64,000 bases of DNA. Source: Rhizoclosmatium globosum. Lineage: Eukaryota; Chytridiomycota; Chytridiomycetes; Chytridiales; Chytriomycetaceae. Numbering within the stretch: position 1 is the stretch's first letter; the number at the start of each line of letters is the position of its first letter. A program made the translations under genes and the position numbers. The DNA lies in NCBI GenBank assembly GCA_002104985.1, contig MCGO01000183.1:1-64000 (forward strand). Reading direction: 5' to 3'. This document shows, in pieces, positions 8,866 to 23,100 of the stretch. The notes under the pieces were generated by a model. It had not been told where the DNA came from and made no database searches. It worked only from the letters and a program-made list of their open reading frames with translations.

Positions 8866-11800
8866 CTCTTCAAGTACAGGCCGTCCATTGCTAATTATCA
8901 TGACGTTTTTCTCTAGTCAGCACAGCCAAATTACTCTCTACAAAATTCGTCAAATGGAAATAGATTTGGCAGTGAATTGACTGTGTATGAGTACCTTCCA
9001 TTTTCAAACACCTTCTACCACTCAGCACAGGGACACGTTAAGCAAACTAGCTGACACTTTGGGATCATGTGCCTTGGTGTTGTTGCATGCAGAAAAAGTG
9101 TGTGGGTTGGTCGTGTCTTGTCTTTTGGGAAAATTATGGAACAGAGTGGCTGAGCCACTCTCTTCAAGTACAGGCCGTCCATTACTAATTATCATGACGT
9201 TTTTCTCTAGTCAGCACAACCAAATTAATCTCTACAAAATTAGTCAAATGGAAATAGATTTGGCATTGAATTGACTGTGTATGAGTACTCTCCATTTTCA
9301 AACACCTTCTGCCACACAGCACAGGGACACGTTAAGCAAAGTAGCTGACACTTTGGGAGCATGTGCCTTGGTGTTGTCGCATGTAGAAAAAGTGTGTGGG
9401 TTGGTCGTGTCTTGCCTTTTGGGATAATTATGGAACAGAGTGGCTGAGCCACTCTCTTCAAGTACAGGCCGTCCATTGCTAATTATCATGACTTTTTTCT
9501 CTAATCAGCACAACCAAATTAATCTCTACAAAATTAGTCAAATGGAAATAGATTTGGCATTGAATTGACTGTGTATGAGTACTCTCCATTTTCAAACACC
9601 TTCTGCCACACAGCACAGGGACACGTTAAGCAAAGTAGCTGACACTTTGGGAGCATGTGCCTTGGTGTTGTAGCATGCAGAAAAAGTGTGTGGGTTGGTC
9701 GTGTCTTGTCTTTTGGGATTATTATGGAACAGAGTGGCTGAGCCACTCTCTTCAAGTACAGGCCGTCCATTGCTAATTATCATGACGTTTTTCTCTAGTC
9801 AGCACAACCAAATTAATCTCTACAAAATTAGTCAAATGGAAATAGATTTGGCATTGAATTGACTGTGTATGAGTACTCTCCATTTTCAAACACCTTCTGC
9901 CACACAGCACAGGGACACGTTAAGCAAAGTAGCTGACACTTTGGGAGCATGTGCCTTGGTGTTGTAGCATGTAGAAAAAGTGTGTGGGTTGGTCGTGTCT
10001 TGCCTTTTGGGATAATTATGGAACAGAGTGGCTGAGCCACTCTCTTCAAGTACAGGCCGTCCATTGCTAATTATCATGACGTTATTCGCTAGTCAGCACA
10101 ACCAAATTAATCTCTACAAAATTAGTCAAATGGAAATAGATTTGGCATTGAATTGACTGTGTATGAGTACCCTCCATTTTCAAACACCTTCTACCACTCA
10201 GCACAGGGACACGTTAAGCAAACTAGCTGCCTGTTGGGATCATGTGCCTTGGTGTTGTTGCATGCAGAAAAAGTGTGTGGGTTGGTCGTGTCTTGTCTTT
10301 TGGGATAATTATGGAACAGAGTGGCTGAGCCACTCTCTTCAAGTACAGGCCGTCCATTGCTAATTATCATGACTTTTTTCTCTAATCAGCACAACCAAAT
10401 TAATCTCTACAAAATTAGTCAAATGGAAATAGATTTGGCATTGAATTGACTGTGTATGAGTACTCTCCATTTTCAAACACCTTCTGCCACACAGCACAGG
10501 GACACGTTAAGCAAAGTAGCTGACACTTTGGGAGCATGTGCCTTGGTGTTGTAGCATGCAGAAAAAGTGTGTGGGTTGGTCGTGTCTTGTCTTTTGGGAT
10601 TATTATGGAACAGAGTGGCTGAGCCACTCTCTTCAAGTACAGGCCGTCCATTGCTAATTATCATGACGTTTTTCTCTAGTCAGCACAACCAAATTAATCT
10701 CTACAAAATTAGTCAAATGGAAATAGAGTTGGCATTGAATTGACTGTGTATGAGTACTCTCCATTTTCAAACACCTTCTGCCACACAGCACAGGGACACG
10801 TTAAGCAAAGTAGCTGACACTTTGGGAGCATGTGCCTTGGTGTTGTAGCATGTAGAAAAAGTGTGTGGGTTGGTCGTGTCTTGCCTTTTGGGATAATTAT
10901 GGAACAGAGTGGCTGAGCCACTCTCTTCAAGTACAGGCCGTCCATTGCTAATTATCATGACGTTATTCGCTAGTCAGCACAACCAAATTAATCTCTACAA
11001 AATTAGTCAAATGGAAATAGATTTGGCATTGAATTGACTGTGTATGAGTATTTACTCCTCCCATTTTCAAAACACCTTCTGCCACACAGCACAGGGACAC
11101 GTTAAGCAAAGTAGCTGACACTTTGGGAGCATGTGCCTTGGTGTTGTAGCATGCAGAAAAAGTGTGTGGGTTGGTCGTGTCTTGTCTTTTGGGATTATTA
11201 TGGAACAGAGTGGCTGAGCCACTCTCTTCAAGTACAGGCCGTCCATTGCTAATTATCATGACTTTTTTCTCTAATCAGCACAACCAAATTAATCTCTACA
11301 AAATTAGTCAATTGGAAATAGATTTGGCATTGAATTGACTGTGTATGAGTACTCTCCATTTTCAAACACCTTCTGCCACACAGCACAGGGACACGTTAAG
11401 CAAAGTAGCTGACACTTTGGGAGCATGTGCCTTGGTGTTGTAGCATGCAGAAAAAGTGTGTGGGTTGGTCGTGTCTTGTCTTTTGGGATTATTATGGAAC
11501 AGAGTGGCTGAGCCACTCTCTTCAAGTACAGGCCGTCCATTGCTAATTATCATGACGTTTTTCGCTAGTCAGCACAACCAAATTAATCTCTACAAAATTA
11601 GTCAAATGGAAATAGATTTGGCATTGAATTGACTGTGTATGAGTACTCTCCATTTTCAAACACCTTCTGCCACACAGCACAGGGACACGTTAAGCAAAGT
11701 AGCTGACACTTTGGGAGCATGTGCCTTGGTGTTGTAGCATGTAGAAAAAGTGTGTGGGTTGGTTGTGTCTTGTCTTTTGGGATAATTATGGAACAGAGTG

Positions 11801-11929
11801 GCTGAGCCACTCTCTTCAAGTACAGGCCGTCCATTGCTAATTATCATGACGTTATTCGCTAGTCAGCACAACCAAATTAATCTCTACAAAATTAGTCAAA
11901 TGGAAATAGATTTGGCATTGAATTGACTG

Positions 11930-12001
11930 TGTATGAGTATCCATTGCTAATTATCATGACGTTTTTCTCTAATCAGCACAGCCACATTAATTTCTACAAA
12001 A
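11930..12001. repeat. Truncated satellite unit, class 1 (also at ~13216-13287)
   Basis: The unit jumps from GTGTATGAGTA straight to TCCATTGCTAATTATC, losing more than half of the repeat. The same junction occurs at 11938-11941 and again at 13224-13227, followed by the same GCACAGCCACATTAATTTC variant. The two copies are 1286 bp apart, equal to four full units plus the short one, so a segment carrying one deletion was duplicated. Confidence 0.85.
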
Positions 12002-15000
12002 TTAGTCAAATGGAAATAGATTTGGCATTGAATTGACTGTGTATGAGTACTCTCCATTTTCAAACACCTTCTGCCACACAGCACAGGGACACGTTAAGCA
12101 AAGTAGCTGACACTTTGGGAGCATGTGCCTTGCTGTTGTAGCATGCAGAAAAAGTGTGTGGGTTGGTCGTGTCTTGTCTTTTGGGATTATTATGGAACAG
12201 AGTGGCTGAGCCACTCTCTTCAAGTACAGGCCGTCCATTGCTAATTATCATGACTTTTTTCTCTAATCAGCACAACCAAATTAATCTCTACAAAATTAGT
12301 CAATTGGAAATAGATTTGGCATTGAATTGACTGTGTATGAGTACTCTCCATTTTCAAACACCTTCTGCCACACAGCACAGGGACACGTTAAGCAAAGTAG
12401 CTGACACTTTGGGAGCATGTGCCTTGGTGTTGTAGCATGCAGAAAAAGTGTGTGGGTTGGTCGTGTCTTGTCTTTTGGGATTATTATGGAACAGAGTGGC
12501 TGAGCCACTCTCTTCAAGTACAGGCCGTCCATTGCTAATTATCATGACTTTTTTCTCTAATCAGCACAACCAAATTAATCTCTACAAAATTAGTCAATTG
12601 GAAATAGATTTGGCATTGAATTGACTGTGTATGAGTACTCTCCATTTTCAAACACCTTCTGCCACACAGCACAGGGACACGTTAAGCAAAGTAGCTGACA
12701 CTTTGGGAGCATGTGCCTTGGTGTTGTAGCATGCAGAAAAAGTGTGTGGGTTGGTCGTGTCTTGTCTTTTGGGATTATTATGGAACAGAGTGGCTGAGCC
12801 ACTCTCTTCAAGTACAGGCCGTCCATTGCTAATTATCATGACGTTTTTCGCTAGTCAGCACAACCAAATTAATCTCTACAAAATTAGTCAAATGGAAATA
12901 GATTTGGCATTGAATTGACTGTGTATGAGTACTCTCCATTTTCAAACACCTTCTGCCACACAGCACAGGGACACGTTAAGCAAAGTAGCTGACACTTTGG
13001 GAGCATGTGCCTTGGTGTTGTAGCATGTAGAAAAAGTGTGTGGGTTGGTCGTGTCTTGCCTTTTGGGATAATTATGGAACAGAGTGGCTGAGCCACTCTC
13101 TTCAAGTACAGGCCGTCCATTGCTAATTATCATGACGTTATTCGCTAGTCAGCACAACCAAATTAATCTCTACAAAATTAGTCAAATGGAAATAGATTTG
13201 GCATTGAATTGACTGTGTATGAGTATCCATTGCTAATTATCATGACGTTTTTCTCTAATCAGCACAGCCACATTAATTTCTACAAAATTAGTCAAATGGA
13301 AATAGATTTGGCATTGAATTGACTGTGTATGAGTACCCTCCATTTTCAAACACCTTCTACCACTCAGCACAGGGACACGTTAAGCAAAGTAGCTGACACT
13401 TTGGAGCATGTGCCTTGGTGTTGTAGCATGCAGAAAAAGTGTGTGGGTTGGTCGTGTCTTGTCTTTTGGGATTATTATGGAACAGAGTGGCTGAGCCACT
13501 CTCTTCAAGTACAGGCCGTCCATTGCTAATTATCATGACTTTTTTCTCTAATCAGCACAACCAAATTAATCTCTACAAAATTAGTCAATTGGAAATAGAT
13601 TTGGCATTGAATTGACTGTGTATGAGTACTCTCCATTTTCAAACACCTTCTGCCACACAGCACAGGGACACGTTAAGCAAAGTAGCTGACACTTTGGGAG
13701 CATGTGCCTTGGTGTTGTAGCATGCAGAAAAAGTGTGTGGGTTGGTCGTGTCTTGTCTTTTGGGATTATTATGGAACAGAGTGGCTGAGCCACTCTCTTC
13801 AAGTACAGGCCGTCCATTGCTAATTATCATGATGTTTTTCTCTAATCAGCACAGCCACATTAATTTCTACAAAATTAGTCAAATGGAAATAGATTTGGCA
13901 TTGAATTGACTGTGTATGAGTACCCTCCATTTTCAAACACCTTCTACCACTCAGCACAGGGACACGTTAAGCAAAGTAGCTGACACTTTGGGAGCATGTG
14001 CCTTGGTGTTGTAGCATGCAGAAAAAGTGTGTGGGTTGGTCGTGTCTTGTCTTTTGGGATTATTATGGAACAGAGTGGCTGAGCCACTCTCTTCAAGTAC
14101 AGGCCGTCCATTGCTAATTATCATGACTTTTTTCTCTAATCAGCACAACCAAATTAATCTCTACAAAATTAGTCAATTGGAAATAGATTTGCATTGAATT
14201 GACTGTGTATGAGTACCTTCCATTTTCAAACACCTTCTACCACTCAGCACAGGGACACTTTAAGCAAAGTAGCTGACACTTTGGGATCATGTGCCTTGGT
14301 GTTGTGCATGCAGAAAAAGTGTGTGGGTTAGTTGTGTCTTGTCTTTTGGGATAATTATGGAACAGAGTGGCTGAGCCACTCTCTTCAAGTACAGGCCGTC
14401 CATTGCTAATTATCATGACTTTTTTCTCTAATCAGCACAACCAAATTAATCTCTACAAAATTCGTTAAATGGAAATAGATTTGGCATTGAATTGACTGTG
14501 TATGAGTACCCTCCATTTTCAAACACCTTCTACCACTCAGCACAGGGACACGTTAAGCAAACTAGCTGCCCGTTGGGATCATGTGCCTTGGTGTTGTTGC
14601 ATGCAGAAAAAGTGTGTGGGTTGGTCGTGTCTTGTCTTTTGGGATAATTATGGAACAGAGTGGCTGAGCCACTCTCTTCAAGTACAGGCTGTCCATTGCT
14701 CATTATCATGACGTTTTTCTCTAATCAGCACAGCCACATTAATTTCTACAAAATTAGTCAAATGGAAATAGATTTGGCTTGACTTGACTGTGTATGAGTA
14801 CCCTCCATTTTCAAACACCTTCTACCACTCAGCACAGGGACACGTTAAGCAAACTAGCTGACACTTTGGGATCATGTGCCTTGGTGTTGTTGCATGCAGA
14901 AAAAGTATGTGGGTTGGTTGTGTCTTGTCTTTTGGGATAATTATGGAACAGAGTGGCTGAGCCACTCTCTTCAAGTACAGGCCGTCCATTGCTAATTATC

Positions 15001-17124
15001 ATGACGTTTTTCTCTAGTCAGCACAGCCAAATTACTCTCTAAAAAATTCGTCAAATGGAAATAGATTTGGCAGTGAATTGACTGTGTATGAGTACCCTCC
15101 ATTTTCAAACACCTTCTGCCACACAGCACAGGGACACGTTAAGCAAAGTAGCTGACACTTTGGGAGCATGTGCCTTGGTGTTGTAGCATGCAGAAAAAGT
15201 GTGTGGGTTGGTCGTGTCTTGTCTTTTGGGATAATTATGGAACAGAGTGGCTGAGCCACTCTCTTCAAGTACAGGCCGTCCATTGCTAATTATCATGACG
15301 TTTTTCTCTAGTCAGCACAGCCAAATTACTCTCTAAAAAATTCGTCAAATGGAAATAGATTTGGCAGTGAATTGACTGTGTATGAGTACCTTCCATTTTC
15401 AAACACCTTCTACCACTCAGCACAGGGACACTTAAGCAAAGTAGCTGACACTTTGGGAGCATGTGCCTTGGTGTTGTAGCATGCAGAAAAAGTGTGTGGG
15501 TTGGTTGTGTCTTGTCTTTTGGGATAATTATGGAACAGAGTGGCTGAGCCACTCTCTTCAAGTACAGGCCGTCCATTGCTAATTATCATGACTTTTTTCT
15601 CTAATCAGCACAACCAAATTAATCTCTACAAAATTCGTTAAATGGAAATAGATTTGGCATTGAATTGACTGTGTATGAGTACCCTCCATTTTCAAACACC
15701 TTCTACCACTCAGCACAGGGACACGTTAAGCAAACTAGCTGCCCTTGGGATCATGTGCCTTGGTGTTGTTGCATGCAGAAAAAGTGTGTGGGTTGGTCGT
15801 GTCTTGTCTTTTGGGATAATTATGGAACAGAGTGGCTGAGCCACTCTCTTCAAGTACAGGCTGTCCATTGCTCATTATCATGACGTTTTTCTCTAATCAG
15901 CACAGCCACATTAATCTCTACAAAATTAGTCAAATGGAAATAGATTTGGCTTGACTTGACTGTGTATGAGTACCCTCCATTTTCAAACACCTTCTACCAC
16001 TCAGCACAGGGACACGTTAAGCAAACTAGCTGACACTTTGGGATCATGTGCCTTGGTGTTGTTGCATGCAGAAAAAGTTGTGGGTTGGTTGTGTCTTGTC
16101 TTTTGGGATAATTATGGAACAGAGTGGCTGAGCCACTCTCTTCAAGTACAGGCCGTCCATGCTAATTATCATGACGTTTTTCTCTAGTCAGCACAGCCAA
16201 ATTACTCTCTAAAAAATTCGTCAAATGGAAATAGATTTGGCAGTGAATTGACTGTGTATGAGTACCCTCCATTTTCAAACACCTTCTGCCACACAGCACA
16301 GGGACACGTTAAGCAAAGTAGCTGACACTTTGGGAGCATGTGCCTTGGTGTTGTAGCATGCAGAAAAAGTGTGTGGGTTGGTCGTGTCTTGTCTTTTGGG
16401 ATAATTATGGAACAGAGTGGCTGAGCCACTCTCTTCAAGTACAGGCCGTCCATTGCTAATTATCATGACGTTTTTCTCTAGTCAGCACAGCCAAATTACT
16501 CTCTAAAAATTCGTCAAATGGAAATAGATTTGGCAGTGAATTGACTGTGTATGAGTACCTTCCATTTTCAAACACCTTCTACCACTCAGCACAGGGACAC
16601 TTTAAGCAAAGTAGCTGACACTTTGGGAGCATGTGCCTTGGTGTTGTAGCATGCAGAAAAAGTGTGTGGGTTGGTTGTGTCTTGTCTTTTGGGATAATTA
16701 TGGAACAGAGTGGCTGAGCCACTCTCTTCAAGTACAGGCCGTCCATTGCTAATTATCATGACGTTTTTCTCTAGTCAGCACAACCAAATTAATCTCTACA
16801 AAATTCGTCAAATGGAAATAGATTTGGCATTGAATTGACTGTGTATGAGTACCCTCCATTTTCAAACACCTTCTCCACTCAGCACAGGGACACGTTAAGC
16901 AAACTAGCTGACACTTTGGGATCATGTGCCTTGGTGTTGTGCATGCAGAAAAAGTGTGTGGGTTGGTGTGTCTTGTCTTTTGGGATATTATGGAACAGAG
17001 TGGCTGAGCCACTCTCTTCAAGTACAGGCGTCCATTGCTATTATCATGACGTTTTTCTCTAGTCAGCACAACCAAATTATCTCTACAAAATTAGTCAAAT
17101 GGAAATAGATTTGGCATAGAAATT

Positions 17125-17160
17125 GACTGCTGTATGAGTACGTTGTGTCTTGTCTTTTGG
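17125..17160. repeat. Truncated satellite unit, class 2 (also ~19335, ~36215, ~39310)
   Basis: Here TGTATGAGTAC is joined directly to GTTGTGTCTTGTCTTTTGG, deleting the CTCCATTTTC..GTGTGGG part of the unit. Four places in the array share this junction (near 17137, 19340, 36219 and 39313), which points to one deletion later multiplied with the array. Confidence 0.85.
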
Positions 17161-20100
17161 ATAATTATGGAACAGGTGGCTGAGCCACTCTCTTCAAGTA
17201 CAGGCCGTCCATTGCTAATTATCATGACTTTTTCTCTAATCAGCACAGCCAATAATTCTACAAAATTTCAAATGGAAATAGATTTGGCATTGAATGACTG
17301 TGTATGAGTACCTCCATTTTCAAACACCTTCTACCACTCAGCACAGGGACACGTTAAGCAAACTAGCTGCCGTTGGGATCATGTGCCTTGGTGTTGTTGC
17401 ATGCAGAAAAAGTGTGTGGGTTGGTCGTGTCTTGCTTTTGGGATAATTATGGAACAGAGTGGCTGAGCCACTCTCTTCAAGTACAGGCCGTCCATTGCTA
17501 ATTATCATGACGTTTTCTCTAATCAGCACAACCAAATTAATCTCTAAAAATTAGTCAAATGGAAATAGATTTGGCATTGAATTGACTGTGTATGAGTACT
17601 CTCCATTTTCAAACACCTTCTGCCACACAGCACAGGGACACGTTAAGCAAAGTAGCTGACACTTTGGGAGCATGTGCCTTGGTGTTGTAGCATGCAGAAA
17701 AAGTGTGTGGGTTGGTCGTGTCTTGTCTTTTGGGATAATTATGGAACAGAGTGGCTGAGCCACTCTCTTCAAGTACAGGCCGTCCATTGCTAATTATCAT
17801 GACGTTTTTCTCTAGTCAGCACAACCAAATTAATCTCTACAAAATTAGTCAAATGGAAATAGATTTGGCATTGAATTGACTGTGTATGAGTACCCTCCAT
17901 TTTCAAACACCTTCTACCACTCAGCACAGGGACACGTTAAGCAAACTAGCTGACACTTTGGGATCATGTGCCTTGGTGTTGTTGCATGCAGAAAAAGTGT
18001 GTGGGTTGGTGTGTCTTGTCTTTTGGGATAATTATGGAACAGAGTGGCTGAGCCACTCTCTTCAAGTACAGGCCGTCCATTGCTAATTATCATGACGTTT
18101 TTCTCTAATCAGCACAACCAAATTAATCTCTACAAAATTAGTCAATGGAAATAGATTTGGCATTGAATTGACTGTGTATGAGTACTCTCCATTTTCAAAC
18201 ACCTTCTGCCACACAGCACAGGGACACGTTAAGCAAAGTAGCTGACACTTTGGGACATGTGCCTTGGTGTTGTGCATGCAGAAAAAGTGTGTGGGTTGGT
18301 CGTGTCTTGTCTTTTGGGATAATTATGGAACGAGTGGCTAGCCACTCTCAGTACAGCCGTCCATTGCTAATTATCATGACTTTTTCTCTAGTCAGCACAA
18401 CCAAATTAATCTCTACAAAATTAGTCAAATGGAAATAGATTTGCATTGAATTGACTGTGTATGAGTACTCTCCATTTTCAAACACCTTCTGCCACCAGCA
18501 CAGGGACACGTTAAGCAAAGTAGCTGACACTTTGGGAGCATGTGCCTTGGTGTTGTGCATGCAGAAAAAGTGTGTGGGTTGGTCGTGTCTTGTCTTTTGG
18601 GATTATTATGGAACAGAGTGGCTGAGCCACTCTCTTCAAGTACAGGCCGTCCATTGCTAATTATCATGACTTTTTCTCTAATCAGCACAACCAAATTAAT
18701 CTCTACAAAATTAGTCAAATGGAAATAGATTTGGCATTGAATTGACTGTGTATGAGTACCTCCATTTTCAAACACCTTCTACCACTCAGCACAGGGACAC
18801 TTTAAGCAAAGTAGCTGACACTTTGGGATCATGTGCCTTGGTGTTGTTGCATGCAGAAAAAGTGTGTGGGTTGGTTGTGTCTTGTCTTTTGGGATAATTA
18901 TGGAACAGAGTGGCTGAGCCACTCTCTTCAAGTACAGGCCGTCCATTGCTAATTATCATGACTTTTTCTCTAATCAGCACAACCAAATTAATCTCTACAA
19001 AATTAGTCAATGGAAATAGATTTGCATTGAATTGACTGTGTATGAGTACCTTCCATTTTCAAACACCTTCTACCACTCAGCACAGGGACACGTTAAGCAA
19101 ACTAGCTGACACTTTGGGATCATGTGCCTTGGTGTTGTTGCATGCAGAAAAAGTGTGTGGGTTAGTCGTGTCTTGTCTTTTGGGATAATTATGGAACAGA
19201 GTGGCTGAGCCACTCTCTTCAAGTACAGGCCGTCCATTGCTAATTATCATGACGTTTTTCTCTATCAGCACAACCAAATTAATCTCTATAAAATTAGTCA
19301 AATGGAAATAGATTTGGCATTGAATTGACTGTGTATGAGTACGTTGTGTCTTGTCTTTTGGGATTACTATGGAACAGAGTGGCTGAGCCACTCTCTTCAA
19401 GTACAGGCCGTCCATTGCTAATTATCATGACGTTTTTCTCTAGTCAGCACAACCAAATTAATCTCTACAAAATTAGTCAAATGGAAATAGATTTGGCATT
19501 GAATTGACTGTGTATGAGTACCCTCCATTTTCAAACACCTTCTACCACTCAGCACAGGGACACGTTAAGCAAACTAGCTGCCCGTTGGGATCATGTGCCT
19601 TGGTGTTGTTGCATGCAGAAAAAGTGTGTGGGTTGGTCGTGTCTTGTCTTTTGGGATAATTATGGAACAGAGTGGCTGAGCCACTCTCTTCAAGTACAGG
19701 CCGTCCATTGCTAATTATCATGACGTTTTTCTCTAATCAGCACAACCAAATTAATCTCTACAAAATTAGTCAAATGGAAATAGATTTGGCATTGAATTGA
19801 CTGTGTATGAGTACCTTCCATTTTCAAACACCTTCTACCACTCAGCACAGGGACACGTTAAGCAAACTAGCTGACACTTTGGGATCATGTGCCTTGGTGT
19901 TGTTGCATGCAGAAAAAGTGTGTGGGTTGGTTGTGTCTTGTCTTTTGGGATAATTATGGAACAGAGTGGCTGAGCCACTCTCTTCAAGTACAGGCCGTCC
20001 ATTGCTAATTATCATGACGTTTTTCTCTATCAGCACAACCAAATTAATCTCTACAAAATTAGTCAAATGGAAATAGATTTGGCATTGAATTGACTGTGTA

Positions 20101-23100
20101 TGAGTACCTCCATTTTCAAACACCTTCTACCACTCAGCACAGGGACACGTTAAGCAAACTAGCTGACACTTTGGGATCATGTGCCTTGGTGTTGTTGCAT
20201 GCAGAAAAAGTGTGTGGGTTGGTCGTGTCTTGTCTTTTGGGATAATTATGGAACAGAGTGGCTGAGCCACTCTCTTCAAGTACAGGCCGTCCATTGCTAA
20301 TTATCATGACGTTTTTCTCTAGTCAGCACAACCAAATTAATCTCTACAAAATTAGTCAAATGGAAATAGATTTGGCATTGAATTGACTGTGTATGAGTAC
20401 CTTCCATTTTCAAACACCTTCTACCACTCAGCACAGGGACACGTTAAGCAAACTAGCTGACACTTTGGGATCATGTGCCTTGGTGTTGTTGCATGCAGAA
20501 AAAGTGTGTGGGTTGGTTGTGTCTTGTCTTTTGGGATAATTATGGAACAGAGTGGCTGAGCCACTCTCTTCAAGTACAGGCCGTCCATTGCTAATTATCA
20601 TGACGTTTTTCTCTAGTCAGCACAACCAAATTAATCTCTACAAAATTAGTCAAATGGAAATAGATTTGGCATTGAATTGACTGTGTATGAGTACCTCCAT
20701 TTTCAAACACCTTCTGCCACTCAGCACAGGGACACGTTAAGCAAAGTAGCTGACACTTTGGGAGCATGTGCCTTGGTGTTGTAGCATGCAGAAAAAGTGT
20801 GTGGGTTGGTCGTGTCTTGTCTTTTGGGATTATTATGGAACAGAGTGGCTGAGCCACTCTCTTCAAGTACAGGCCGTCCATTGCTAATTATCATGACGTT
20901 TTTCTCTAGTCAGCACAACCAAATTAATCTCTACAAAATTAGTCAAATGGAAATAGATTTGGCATTGAATTGACTGTGTATGAGTACCTCCATTTTCAAA
21001 CACCTTCTACCACTCAGCACAGGGACACGTTAAGCAAACTAGCTGACACTTTGGGATCATGTGCCTTGGTGTTGTTGCATGCAGAAAAAGTGTGTGGGTT
21101 GGTCGTGTCTTGTCTTTTGGGATAATTATGGAACAGAGTGGCTGAGCCACTCTCTTCAAGTACAGGCCGTCCATTGCTAATTATCATGACGTTTTTCTCT
21201 AGTCAGCACAACCAAATTAATCTCTACAAAATTAGTCAAATGGAAATAGATTTGGCATTGAATTGACTGTGTATGAGTACCTCCATTTTCAAACACCTTC
21301 TACCACTCAGCACAGGGACACGTTAAGCAAACTAGCTGACACTTTGGGATCATGTGCCTTGGTGTTGTTGCATGCAGAAAAAGTGTGTGGGTTGGTCGTG
21401 TCTTGTCTTTTGGGATAATTATGGAACAGAGTGGCTGAGCCACTCTCTTCAAGTACAGGCCGTCCATTGCTAATTATCATGACGTTTTTCTCTAGTCAGC
21501 ACAACCAAATTACTCTCTACAAAATTAGTCAAATGGAAATAGATTTGGCATTGAATTGACTGTGTATGAGTACCTCCATTTTCAAACACCTTCTACCACT
21601 CAGCACAGGGACACGTTAAGCAAACTAGCTGACACTTTGGGATCATGTGCCTTGGTGTTGTTGCATGCAGAAAAAGTGTGTGGGTTGGTCGTGTCTTGTC
21701 TTTTGGGATAATTATGGAACAGAGTGGCTGAGCCACTCTCTTCAAGTACAGGCCGTCCATTGCTAATTATCATGACGTTTTTCTCTAGTCAGCACAACCA
21801 AATTAATCTCTACAAAATTAGTCAAATGGAAATAGATTTGGCATTGAATTGACTGTGTATGAGTACCTCCATTTTCAAACACCTTCTGCCACACAGCACA
21901 GGGACACGTTAAGCAAAGTAGCTGACACTTTGGGATCATGTGCCTTGGTGTTGTTGCATGCAGAAAAAGTGTGTGGGTTGGTGTGTCTTGTCTTTTGGGA
22001 TAATTATGGAACAGAGTGGCTGAGCCACTCTCTTCAAGTACAGGCCGTCCATTGCTAATTATCATGACGTTTTTCTCTAGTCAGCACAACCAAATTAATC
22101 TCTACAAAATTAGTCAAATGGAAATAGATTTGGCATTGAATTGACTGTGTATGAGTACCTTCCATTTTCAAACACCTTCTACCACTCAGCACAGGGACAC
22201 GTTAAGCAAACTAGCTGACACTTTGGGATCATGTGCCTTGGTGTTGTTGCATGCAGAAAAAGTGTGTGGGTTGGTTGTGTCTTGTCTTTTGGGATAATTA
22301 TGGAACAGAGTGGCTGAGCCACTCTCTTCAAGTACAGGCCGTCCATTGCTAATTATCATGACGTTTTTCTCTAGTCAGCACAACCAAATTAATCTCTACA
22401 AAATTAGTCAAATGGAAATAGATTTGGCATTGAATTGACTGTGTATGAGTACCTCCATTTTCAAACACCTTCTGCCACACAGCACAGGGACACGTTAAGC
22501 AAACTAGCTGACACTTTGGGATCATGTGCCTTGGTGTTGTTGCATGCAGAAAAAGTGTGTGGGTTGGTCGTGTCTTGTCTTTTGGGATAATTATGGAACA
22601 GAGTGGCTGAGCCACTCTCTTCAAGTACAGGCCGTCCATTGCTAATTATCATGACGTTTTTCTCTAGTCAGCACAACCAAATTACTCTCTACAAAATTAG
22701 TCAAATGGAAATAGATTTGGCATTGAATTGACTGTGTATGAGTACTCTCCATTTTCAAACACCTTCTGCCACACAGCACAGGGACACGTTAAGCAAATAG
22801 CTGACACTTTGGGATCATGTGCCTTGGTGTTGTTGCATGCAGAAAAAGTGTGTGGGTTGGTCGTGTCTTGTCTTTTGGGATAATTATGGAACAGAGTGGC
22901 TGAGCCACTCTCTTCAAGTACAGGCCGTCCATTGCTAATTATCATGACGTTTTTCTCTAGTCAGCACAACCAAATTAATCTCTACAAAATTAGTCAAATG
23001 GAAATAGATTTGGCATTGAATTGACTGTGTATGAGTACCTCCATTTTCAAACACCTTCTACCACTCAGCACAGGGACACGTTAAGCAAACTAGCTGACAC

